Origin: Bacteroidales bacterium UBA3868
GTDB taxonomy: Bacteria > Bacteroidota > Bacteroidia > Bacteroidales > WCHB1-69
Direction of reading: 5' to 3'
Assembly: GCA_002392325.1 (NCBI GenBank)
Contig: DGGS01000222.1
Coordinates: 1-5,986, forward strand
Length of the DNA: 5,986 nt
The first letter of the stretch is position 1. Each line of letters opens with the position of its first letter. A program made the position numbers and the translations under genes. This document shows positions 1 through 5,986 of the stretch, in pieces. Under the pieces are notes generated by a model. The model was not told where the DNA came from and did no database searches. It was given only the letters and a program-made list of their open reading frames with translations.

Positions 1-2768
1 TCAAGAACGAGACGCACAACCATCCTACGGAGATAGAACCGTTTGGCGGTGCCGCCACCTGCGTGGGTGGTGCCATCCGCGACCCGTTGAGCGGGCGCAG
101 CTATGTGTACCAAGCCTTGCGCGTGACGGGTGCTGGCAATATCAATGCCCCGATGAGCGAAACCATGGAGGGCAAGCTGCCGCAGTCGGTGATTTCCAAG
201 AGCGCCGCTGCCGGATACTCTTCGTATGGCAACCAGATCGGTTTGGCCACCACGCATGTACGCGAGATTTATCACGACGATTATCGGGCCAAGCGGTTGG
301 AAATTGGCGCCGTTGTGGGTGCCGCTCCGGTGGACCATGTGCGCCGCGAGCGCCCGGCTCCGGGAGATGTCATCATCATGTTTGGCGGACGCACTGGCCG
401 CGACGGAATCGGAGGGGCCACGGGAGCCTCCAAGGAGCATAACGAAAAATCGCTCGACACCTGCGCCGCCGAAGTGCAGAAGGGCAACGCCCCCGAAGAA
501 CGCAAGATACAACACCTCTTCCGTCGCCCCGAAGTCACTCGATTGGTTAAGAAATCCAACGATTTCGGTGCCGGCGGCGTGAGCGTCGCCATCGGTGAGT
601 TGGCCGATGGTCTTGAAATAAATCTTGACTCCGTAAGAACCAAATATAAAGGACTTAACGGCACGGAAGTGGCCATCAGCGAATCGCAGGAGCGCATGAG
701 TGTGGTGGTGGACAAAAACGATGTGGAAACCTTCTTCGAGTATTGCCGACAAGAGAACATTGAAGCCAATATCATTGCCCATGTGACCGACAACAACCGC
801 CTGACGATGACTTGGCGCGGCAAGACGATTGTCGATCTCAGTCGCGACTTCATCAACACCAACGGCGTGCGCCAGAAGACCGAGGCAATCGTGAATTCCA
901 TCCCCGACAATGTGCTGGAAGCACAACCGGTGGCAGGCAAGACAATGCAGGAGAAGATGGTCAATTGCCTCACCAATCCCAATGTCGCTTCGCAGAAAGG
1001 CTTGATAGAGATGTTTGATGCCACTATCGGCGCCACTACGGTGCTGATGCCCTTCGGAGGAAAACGCCAACTGACGGAAACGCAGGCATCGGTGCAGAAA
1101 CTCCCTGTGCTGCACGGCCATACCAACACGGCCAGCGTGATGGCCTTTGGCTACAACCCCTACATCGCCATGCGATCCCCATTCCACGCCGCCGTGTTCG
1201 CCATTCTGGAATCCATGTCCAAAGTGGTGGCCACCGGTGCTGATTATCGGAAACTCCGTTTCACCTTCCAGGAGTATTTCGAGAAGATGGGGCACGACCC
1301 GAACCGCTGGGGCAAGCCCTGCGCCGCCATGCTCGGCTGCATCTGGATGCTCAAGCAATTCAGACTGGCCGCATTAGGTGGCAAGGACTCTATGAGCGGC
1401 ACATTCAAAAACCTCAATGTGCCACCTACATTTGTCTCGTTCAACATCACGACTGAAAACGCAAAGAATATCATTTCTCCGGAATTCAAAGAAAAAGGAA
1501 ATTATATTTATTTCATTCAGAACAAGATAGAAAACTGCCTGCCCAACATTGAGCGCACCCGGAAAGTGTTTGATTATGTTCACGAAAACACATTGAACGG
1601 CAACATTGTTTCGGCGTTCACGCTGCAATATGGTGGTATTGCGGAAGCGTTGGCCAAGATGAGTTTTGGCAACAATCTCGGTTTTGATGTGCAGACGGAT
1701 TTGAATCTGTTTGACTATGGATATGGCAGTTTCGTGGTGGAATCCAAGGTTAAGTTGGACGCTGATTTTGCGATAGAGTTGGGCCGTGTGGCTGATGATT
1801 TTGTGATTAATGGTGAAAAACTGGATAAAGACGCATGTCTGGCCGCATGGCGTGGCGTTTATTTCAACTTGTACCCCGACATGGCCGACAACGAAACTGC
1901 AAGCACAGGCGCCGAGTTTACCGCCAACAGCAAGTGCCAGCCCGTGGGCAAGTGTCCCGTGAAAGTGGCCAAACCCAAGGTTATCCTTCCGGTATTTCCG
2001 GGTACTAACTGCGATTACGACACAGCCAAGGCCTTCGAGGATGCTGGCGCCGAAGCACGCATTTTCGTATTCCGCAACCTGAATGAGAAAGAAATCAACG
2101 ATTCTCTCAATGAGTTGGCAGCTGCCATCCGCGAATCCCAGATTTTGGCTTTGAGCGGCGGTTTCAGCTCCGGCGACGAACCCGACGGCAGCGGTAAGTT
2201 TATCGCCACCGTGCTCAACAACGCCCAAGTGAAGGCAGCCGTGAACGATTTGTTGGCCCGCAAAGGGCTTGTGCTGGGCATCTGTAACGGATTCCAGGCC
2301 TTGATCAAGTCCGGTTTGCTGCCGTTTGGACGGTTAGGTGACATCACGCCCGAATCACCGACGCTGTACCGCAACAACATCAACCGCCACATCTCAAGAA
2401 TCGTGCGCACACGCATCTCCACCGTGGCATCGCCGTGGCTCACCTCTTTTCAAGTGGGCGATGTGCACAGCATTGCGGTCAGCCATGGGGAAGGCAAGTT
2501 TGTCGTGAACAAAGAATTGGCCCGCCAACTGTTTGAAAACGGGCAAGTGGCCTTCCAGTATTGCGACGAAGCGGGCAATGTGAGCATGAATCCTTCAGAC
2601 AACCCCAACGGCTCATTCTACGCCATTGAAGGTATCGTTTCACAGGATGGTTTGATTCTGGGAAAAATGGGACACAGCGAGCGCAAAGGCGAGAATCTGT
2701 ATAAAAATATCGACGGCGACAAGTTTCAGGATATCTTTAAAAATGCAGTAGAATACTTTCGGAGTTAA
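1..2768 (+). CDS. purL: Phosphoribosylformylglycinamidine synthase, single-chain form (5' end outside window)
   Basis: FGAM synthase converts FGAR, glutamine and ATP to FGAM, the fourth step of cytosolic de novo purine synthesis. The reading frame is open from base 3, so the gene starts upstream; 922 residues are visible. The single-chain family is usually about 1,230-1,300 residues, so roughly 300-350 are missing. Seen in order: synthetase motif KNETHNHPT (3-29); PGDVIIMFGGRTGRDG with a glycine-rich ATP-binding look; SNDFGAGGVSVAIGEL (from 555); second synthetase half with GGKDSMSG (1377-1400); and a fused class I glutamine amidotransferase domain from about 1971. The amidotransferase nucleophile Cys lies in GICNGFQ (codon 2283-2285), and the His and Glu of the triad in MGHSER (codons 2673 and 2679). 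No catalytic residue seems lost. The gene ends with TAA followed by an in-frame TAG. Family assignment is near certain. Confidence 0.98.
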   Translation, partial: KNETHNHPTEIEPFGGAATCVGGAIRDPLSGRSYVYQALRVTGAGNINAPMSETMEGKLPQSVISKSAAAGYSSYGNQIGLATTHVREIYHDDYRAKRLEIGAVVGAAPVDHVRRERPAPGDVIIMFGGRTGRDGIGGATGASKEHNEKSLDTCAAEVQKGNAPEERKIQHLFRRPEVTRLVKKSNDFGAGGVSVAIGELADGLEINLDSVRTKYKGLNGTEVAISESQERMSVVVDKNDVETFFEYCRQENIEANIIAHVTDNNRLTMTWRGKTIVDLSRDFINTNGVRQKTEAIVNSIPDNVLEAQPVAGKTMQEKMVNCLTNPNVASQKGLIEMFDATIGATTVLMPFGGKRQLTETQASVQKLPVLHGHTNTASVMAFGYNPYIAMRSPFHAAVFAILESMSKVVATGADYRKLRFTFQEYFEKMGHDPNRWGKPCAAMLGCIWMLKQFRLAALGGKDSMSGTFKNLNVPPTFVSFNITTENAKNIISPEFKEKGNYIYFIQNKIENCLPNIERTRKVFDYVHENTLNGNIVSAFTLQYGGIAEALAKMSFGNNLGFDVQTDLNLFDYGYGSFVVESKVKLDADFAIELGRVADDFVINGEKLDKDACLAAWRGVYFNLYPDMADNETASTGAEFTANSKCQPVGKCPVKVAKPKVILPVFPGTNCDYDTAKAFEDAGAEARIFVFRNLNEKEINDSLNELAAAIRESQILALSGGFSSGDEPDGSGKFIATVLNNAQVKAAVNDLLARKGLVLGICNGFQALIKSGLLPFGRLGDITPESPTLYRNNINRHISRIVRTRISTVASPWLTSFQVGDVHSIAVSHGEGKFVVNKELARQLFENGQVAFQYCDEAGNVSMNPSDNPNGSFYAIEGIVSQDGLILGKMGHSERKGENLYKNIDGDKFQDIFKNAVEYFRS

Positions 2769-2788
2769 TAGTTAAGAGATAATAGTTA
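2766..2788. repeat. Short direct repeat at the end of purL
   Basis: The 9-mer TAATAGTTA occurs at 2766-2774, where its first three bases are the purL stop codon, and again at 2780-2788. The offset is 14 bases. It is a small AT-rich repeat with no dyad symmetry that would suggest a terminator or operator. It may be a slippage or low-complexity remnant of the spacer. Confidence 0.6.
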
Positions 2789-2836
2789 TTCACTTTCACC
2801 CCATTTACCCCTTTTACCCAATTCACCTATAATCAT
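2786..2836 (+). other. G-free, C-rich leader before the BFN gene
   Basis: On the coding strand there is no G between base 2785 and the G of the ATG at 2837: 51 consecutive bases with 18 C. The stretch cannot form G-C pairs within itself, so the RNA should be unstructured. There is no Shine-Dalgarno motif before ATG 2835, as expected for Bacteroidota. I found no TAnnTTTG-type -7 element in the 66-nt spacer, so the BFN gene may be read through from purL or use a promoter inside purL. Function is inferred only: an unstructured SD-independent leader or a Rho-loading segment. Confidence 0.5.
2798..2833 (+). repeat. Decaying 9-nt tandem repeat in the purL-BFN spacer
   Basis: Four consecutive 9-mers each begin with ACC: ACCCCATTT (2798), ACCCCTTTT (2807), ACCCAATTC (2816) and ACCTATAAT (2825). 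The second matches the first at 8 of 9 positions, the third at 7 of 9 and the fourth at only 4 of 9, so the array is three good units and a remnant. It ends one base before the BFN start codon. It could be a microsatellite-like tract or a selected leader; the sequence alone cannot separate these. Confidence 0.55.
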
Positions 2837-3452
2837 GTCCAAAATCGAACTGGTAGTAGCGGACATTCATGCGGCGGCACAACCGTCGGAGGCCTTTTCC
2901 CTCATTTTAAAGGAGAAGGACGGCGATCGCTATATCCCTATTATCATTGGCATGAGCGAGGCGCGCGCCATATTGGTGGAACTGAACCAGTCGCCCACAA
3001 AACGGCCGCTGACGCACGAGTTGTTTGTGTCGCTTTCCGAGCAGTTCGGATGCCAGTTAGTGGAGGTTGACATCGTCCATTATGACAATGGCGTCTATTT
3101 TGCCGATATGCAGATGATGCGCGCGGACAATACGGTTTTCACCCTGGACGCCCGCCCTTCCGACGCCATCGCTTTGGCATTGAAAGAGGAAGCCCCTTTT
3201 TACATTGACGCTGCGATTTTCAATGACAATTGTTTGGTTGATAATGTTATAGACGAACCTGAGGAACCCTATAACCCAACCGCTACCCTATCTGAAACCC
3301 AAGAGATTCGACCGGATGCGTATATTGAACAGAAATTGCTGGAAATGAGCACATCCGAACTAAACACATTGCTGGATGGCGCTGTGGAGAGTGAGGATTA
3401 TGAGTTGGCCTCGAAAATACAAGAGGAGTTAAATCGGAGAAAAAACATTTAG
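2835..3452 (+). CDS. Bifunctional nuclease family (BFN/DUF151) protein with C-terminal UVR motif
   Basis: A 205-residue cytosolic protein with no signal peptide or membrane segment. Residues about 3-135 form a BFN domain, recognisable by YIPIIIGMSEA (33-43), the RPLTHEL segment (57-63) and the signature LDARPSDAIALAL (104-116). An acidic, proline-containing linker (about 137-165) follows. Residues about 168-203 resemble a UVR motif, the coiled hairpin found in UvrB, UvrC and Clp-associated proteins, with the core AVESEDYELASKIQEEL (183-199). The domain order and length are usual for Bacteroidota members. Some BFN proteins are reported to act on RNA and DNA, but the catalytic role of most is not established, and the UVR motif suggests a protein partner. 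ATG 2835 is chosen because the BFN domain begins at once after it. It lies 66 nt after purL in the same frame, with TAA-TAG stops between. Its stop overlaps the opposing phosphatase gene. Confidence 0.93.
   Translation: MSKIELVVADIHAAAQPSEAFSLILKEKDGDRYIPIIIGMSEARAILVELNQSPTKRPLTHELFVSLSEQFGCQLVEVDIVHYDNGVYFADMQMMRADNTVFTLDARPSDAIALALKEEAPFYIDAAIFNDNCLVDNVIDEPEEPYNPTATLSETQEIRPDAYIEQKLLEMSTSELNTLLDGAVESEDYELASKIQEELNRRKNI
3449..3452. other. Interlocked convergent stop codons (TTAG)
   Basis: The four bases TTAG contain the TAG stop of the plus-strand BFN gene (3450-3452) and, read in reverse, the TAA stop of the minus-strand phosphatase gene (3451-3449). The two genes overlap by 4 bp tail to tail. 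Each transcript must therefore end inside the opposite gene or be antisense to it. No stem followed by a T-run is evident on either side. Confidence 0.95.
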
Positions 3453-4276
3453 CGGAAGCACCCTTTTTCTTTGTCAAAGTGCACAACATTGCCATAACCG
3501 CAGCGTTGCAATTCCTGTTCCGCTTCGGCGGCAAACCATCCCAATTCCTCCGCTTTGTGCGCATCCGTGCTGATGACCACCGGAATATCCAACTTGCGTG
3601 CCTTCTGCAAAATTTCCGTGGACGGATAAAAAGCGTCGCAGCGCTTCTTGTACAATCCGCGCGTGTTAATCTCCATCACCACATCATATTGGCGGATTAA
3701 TTGCAATGCTTTGTCAGCCAATATTTTATACCAACTTTCATCCTCTTGGAAGAAACGATGCTGGTTGTGCATTTTGATTTTATCGACATGGGCAATGATA
3801 TCCATGCGCTGGGTTTCTAACATTTCGAAAGTTTGCTCCCAGAATGTGGTAACGGCCTGTTTTATGTTACCATTGAATAATTGGAACAATCCATCGTCAT
3901 AAATCTCCCGTTTGGAACCATCAATAAACCAGAGTTTTTCGCTGTTTTGTGGCCTTACAAGATGCACTCCGCCGATGATGTAATCCAGATTGTAGGTATC
4001 TTTGAATTGTTGAAAGGGCGTGGACATGCCGGGAATAAAATCACACTCCAGCGCTTTCAAAAGGCAGACATTCGTCTGGGTTTGCAGATTGTCGATTTCC
4101 TGACAATAGTTGGGAATCTGGTCTTCCTGAATGCCGAAATCATTTTCAAAAGGCACAGGGGCATGGGAAGAGAATCCCAATTGATTGAAATGAAGATTTT
4201 CGGCGGCGGCCACAAATGCTGACAATGGATCTTTGCCGTCGCAATAGGTGCAGTGAGTGTGGTAATTGGCTTTCAT
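3449..4276 (-). CDS. PHP-domain phosphatase, HisJ-like (histidinol-phosphatase family)
   Basis: A 275-residue cytosolic PHP-superfamily metal-dependent phosphoesterase. The metal-site motifs are complete: HTHCTYCDG (6-14; His6, His8), SSHAP (36-40; His38), ALECDF (Glu77), GGVHLV (His105), IIAHVDKIK (His163), MEINTRGL (201-208) and STDAHK (Asp238, His240). Length and motif layout fit the HisJ-type histidinol-phosphatases, which hydrolyse L-histidinol phosphate in histidine synthesis. No his gene is nearby, and many Bacteroidota are known to use the HisB fusion for this step, so the substrate is uncertain and I give no symbol. The ATG is fixed by the immediate HTH motif. It lies only 8 nt (ACAACTAT) after the serine hydrolase stop with no Shine-Dalgarno, implying co-transcription and perhaps coupled translation. 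The 3' end overlaps the BFN gene by 4 bp. Confidence 0.9.
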   Translation of the reverse strand: MKANYHTHCTYCDGKDPLSAFVAAAENLHFNQLGFSSHAPVPFENDFGIQEDQIPNYCQEIDNLQTQTNVCLLKALECDFIPGMSTPFQQFKDTYNLDYIIGGVHLVRPQNSEKLWFIDGSKREIYDDGLFQLFNGNIKQAVTTFWEQTFEMLETQRMDIIAHVDKIKMHNQHRFFQEDESWYKILADKALQLIRQYDVVMEINTRGLYKKRCDAFYPSTEILQKARKLDIPVVISTDAHKAEELGWFAAEAEQELQRCGYGNVVHFDKEKGCFR

Positions 4277-4284
4277 ATAGTTGT

Positions 4285-5571
4285 TTAGCGATGGGAGAGA
4301 CTATCTACGTAATTCAATATCAGGTCACATTTTCCCGTGTGGGAACGGTTGTAGAAATTGCTGAGAAAGACGATTTGCAGACCATCGGAGGGGCGGTAAA
4401 GCCATACATTGTGAAATCCATCCCATAAGCCGCCATGAAAGACCACAAATCCGCTTTCTTCCTTTTCTTCCATGCGTACGCCATAGCCGTATCCTTCTGC
4501 CGGTTGAGTGCCATTATTGAGCTTGTTCTGATATTGGATGGCTTTTTTCACCCATTCTTCTGGAATAATCTTATGTTCAATGTAATACGCATTGGTCCAT
4601 TTAATCATATCTTCCGCGCTGGCATATATGCCCTTGTCACCAAGAATGCCGTTCAGGCGGTCATATTGAGCCAAAGCCCCGCTTCTCCAATGGCCACGCG
4701 CCACGGGCACCTTCGACATGCCCTCCATAGGATAGGCTATCACATACTCCTGACCCTTTTCTGCAGGAGCATGCTGAAGAGCATCCACCGGGGCAATGCC
4801 CACAATCTCTGTGAAGAAGCGAGTGTTCTTCATGCCTGCCGGTTCCCACAGGTTGGTGCGCACATAATACTCAAACGGGTATCCGGAAACTTTCTCCACA
4901 ATGTCGGCTAAAATCGCATAGTTGGTGTTGACATACTTGAATTGGGTGCCACGGACGAACATACGCGGGAAGCGTTGTTTTTCCAACACCCGGATAAGTT
5001 GCGCATTATCAATGAAAAAGGTAGTATCGTACAGTTTGAAATCAAAATTGAAATACTCTGGAATACCGGAGGTATGATTCAGCAACTGTCTGATCGTCAC
5101 ATTTTTATAAGGAATATTCGGGTAGAATTTGCAAAGCGAGTCAGTAAGTTTCAGTTTCCCTTCGGAGCAAAGTTTCAGAATCGCTGCTGCTGTAAACTGT
5201 TTGGACACCGAAGCAAGGTCGAATAGACTCTCCATTGTCACTTTGTTCACATCTTGTTTCCTCAAACCGCCAAGTTGCTCGTAAGTAATGGTATCATATC
5301 CTGTGGCCTCGCGGAACAATTGCAAATAACCCATGGCGCGCTCCACTAAAATTGTGTCGTGGCGTGCTATAATCAAGGTGCCATTGAGCGTAGGACAAAT
5401 ACTGTCGATGAAATGTCCCAACTCCTGACTGAATTTGGAGATGGTATCCACTTCCACGGGGACACCGTCAAATCGATTGTGCTTGTTTCGGAGAGCATTG
5501 ACCTTGTTGCAGTTAGCGGTGATACCGACCACAGCAACAGCCACAAGGAGAAGAACAAGAATTCGTTTCAT
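4285..5571 (-). CDS. Secreted serine hydrolase, class C beta-lactamase / PBP4*-like fold
   Basis: A 428-residue exported protein of the beta-lactamase-related family (Pfam Beta-lactamase type), which includes DD-peptidases, esterases and class C enzymes. Residues 1-20 are a signal peptide: MKR, then a hydrophobic core. Cys21 follows ITAN, a poor lipobox because Asn is at -1; VNA (24-26) offers a signal peptidase I site. Catalytic motifs are complete: S-x-x-K as SVSK (Ser121, Lys124), Y-x-N as YVN (213-215) and H-x-G as HGG (379-381). Supporting family motifs are LLNHTSGIP (163-171) and GDKGIYASAEDMIKW (311-325). About 15-20 extra residues (about 90-110) lie before the SxxK strand. Substrate is unknown; cell-wall peptide or an ester is possible, and resistance should not be inferred. 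It lies 46 nt after rho and 8 nt before the PHP gene. The start is fixed by the signal peptide. Confidence 0.92.
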   Translation of the reverse strand: MKRILVLLLVAVAVVGITANCNKVNALRNKHNRFDGVPVEVDTISKFSQELGHFIDSICPTLNGTLIIARHDTILVERAMGYLQLFREATGYDTITYEQLGGLRKQDVNKVTMESLFDLASVSKQFTAAAILKLCSEGKLKLTDSLCKFYPNIPYKNVTIRQLLNHTSGIPEYFNFDFKLYDTTFFIDNAQLIRVLEKQRFPRMFVRGTQFKYVNTNYAILADIVEKVSGYPFEYYVRTNLWEPAGMKNTRFFTEIVGIAPVDALQHAPAEKGQEYVIAYPMEGMSKVPVARGHWRSGALAQYDRLNGILGDKGIYASAEDMIKWTNAYYIEHKIIPEEWVKKAIQYQNKLNNGTQPAEGYGYGVRMEEKEESGFVVFHGGLWDGFHNVWLYRPSDGLQIVFLSNFYNRSHTGKCDLILNYVDSLSHR

Positions 5572-5610
5572 AGAAGATGGGTTAATGGTTTGGTGGTTTG
5601 GGTGGGAAGT
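5570..5610 (-). other. G-free, C-rich leader before the serine hydrolase, directly after rho
   Basis: Read on the minus strand, the 41 bases from 5610 to the T of the start codon contain no G, and about 18 of them are C. They carry repeated ACC or ACCC cores, for example CCCACCCAAACCACC. Nearly the whole 46-nt rho-hydrolase spacer is of this kind. There is no Shine-Dalgarno motif before ATG 5571, and no TAnnTTTG element was seen in the spacer, so read-through from rho is the simplest source of transcript. The composition fits an unstructured leader and also the C-rich, G-poor character of Rho-loading sites. Both roles are inference. Confidence 0.5.
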
Positions 5611-5617
5611 CCGTCGA

Positions 5618-5986
5618 TTAGCTGTTCATAGCCCTCAAAAACTCCTCGTTATCTTTGGTGTCTTCCATATTTTCCTTGATGAAGGTCATGGCTTCAATGG
5701 TGGTCATGTCGGCGATATGGTTGCGCAGGATCCACACTTTCTGCAAAGTGGCGGGTGACTGCAGCAGGTCGTCGCGGCGCGTACTGGATGCCACGAGATC
5801 GACCGCGGGATAGATGCGCTTGTTGGACAACTTGCGATCGAGTTGCAGTTCCATATTGCCAGTGCCCTTGAATTCCTCGAAAATCACCTCATCCATACGG
5901 GAACCGGTGTCAATCAAAGCAGTGGAAATGATGGTGAGCGAGCCGCCGTTCTCCACATTTCGGGCCGCGCCGAAGAAACGCTTGGG
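5618..5986 (-). CDS. rho: Transcription termination factor Rho, C-terminal part (5' end outside window)
   Basis: The last 122 residues of Rho, the hexameric RNA-dependent ATPase/translocase that ends transcription; the frame is open to the window edge and begins [15 protein letters not shown]. The fragment covers the end of the RecA-like motor domain. Compared from memory with E. coli Rho (419 residues), it keeps [20 protein letters not shown], including the EEF equivalent of Glu334. It also keeps the NKRIYPAVD arginine (Arg353 equivalent) and the STRR arginine that aligns with the Arg366 arginine finger. It ends EEFLRAMNS with TAA at 5620-5618, a normal C-terminus. The N-terminal RNA-binding domain, Walker A/B motifs and most of the R-loop lie outside the window, so any N-terminal insertion typical of Bacteroidota cannot be judged. 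Hydrolase and PHP phosphatase genes follow on the same strand. Confidence 0.98.
   Translation of the reverse strand, partial: PKRFFGAARNVENGGSLTIISTALIDTGSRMDEVIFEEFKGTGNMELQLDRKLSNKRIYPAVDLVASSTRRDDLLQSPATLQKVWILRNHIADMTTIEAMTFIKENMEDTKDNEEFLRAMNS

Noticed and set aside
281..1129. Long open frame of 282 codons on the minus strand inside purL
   Set aside because: It lies entirely antisense to conserved synthetase sequence, and its translation shows no recognisable domain. Long antisense frames are common opposite G+C-rich genes.
1374..2228. Second long minus-strand open frame of 284 codons inside purL
   Set aside because: It is antisense to the second synthetase half and the start of the amidotransferase domain, with no recognisable motif and no conserved context.
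2766..2788. The TAATAGTTA direct repeat as an attachment site or insertion target duplication
   Set aside because: The copies are only 14 bases apart with no element between them, so simple low-complexity sequence is a better explanation.
2769..2834. A Bacteroidota-type promoter (TAnnTTTG with an upstream TTTG/TTG box) ahead of the BFN gene
   Set aside because: No matching -7 element was found in the spacer. TATAAT-like bases at 2828-2833 touch the start codon, too close to act as a promoter for ATG 2835 except for a leaderless or internal start.
3458..3482. Possible terminator hairpin just past the BFN stop (GCAC ... GTGC enclosing CTTTG-T-CAAAG)
   Set aside because: The inner palindrome would need a one- to three-base loop, the outer arms are only four pairs with an unpaired T-rich bulge, and no T-run follows. 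It is also phosphatase coding sequence.
3881..4911. Plus-strand open frames opposite the phosphatase and hydrolase genes (for example 3881-4222 and 4435-4911)
   Set aside because: Their translations have no family resemblance, while the minus strand carries complete catalytic motif sets over the same bases.
4285..5571. The serine hydrolase as an antibiotic-resistance class C beta-lactamase
   Set aside because: Only the general SxxK, YxN and HxG motifs are shared. The middle motif is YVN rather than YSN, the third is HGG rather than KTG, and the gene sits in a housekeeping context, so a peptidase or esterase role is at least as likely.

Overview
The window reads as ordinary chromosome from a member of the Bacteroidota, most likely Bacteroidales. 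The reasons are a single-chain, large-type PurL, a BFN (DUF151) protein with a C-terminal UVR motif, a Rho close to the standard form, and no Shine-Dalgarno-like G-rich motif in front of any of the three start codons present. Species cannot be assigned from the sequence alone. G+C is roughly one half by eye, higher in most of purL and lower in the hydrolase and phosphatase genes.

There are five protein genes in two convergent blocks. On the plus strand, the C-terminal three quarters of purL (1-2768, 5' end outside the window) is followed after a 66-nt spacer by a bifunctional-nuclease-family gene (2835-3452). On the minus strand, the 3' end of rho (5986-5618) is followed after 46 nt by a secreted class C beta-lactamase-fold serine hydrolase (5571-4285). 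After only 8 nt more comes a PHP-domain, HisJ-like phosphatase (4276-3449). The two blocks meet tail to tail with their stop codons interlocked in TTAG at 3449-3452, so no intergenic terminator exists between them.

The functions are mostly housekeeping: de novo purine synthesis (PurL), transcription termination (Rho) and a likely nucleic-acid or stress-linked protein (BFN-UVR). An envelope serine hydrolase and a PHP phosphatase are probably co-transcribed with or behind rho. No tRNA, rRNA, CRISPR array, insertion sequence, prophage or defence gene is visible, and no gene-free stretch exceeds 70 bases.

No convincing new multi-gene system is present. The most unusual structure is in the two spacers that precede start codons. 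Both are completely free of G on the coding strand and rich in C: 51 nt before the BFN gene, including a decaying 9-nt tandem repeat, and 41 nt before the hydrolase, directly downstream of rho. They could be unstructured leaders for SD-independent initiation, Rho-loading (rut-like) sites, or both. This is inference and needs comparison across genomes.
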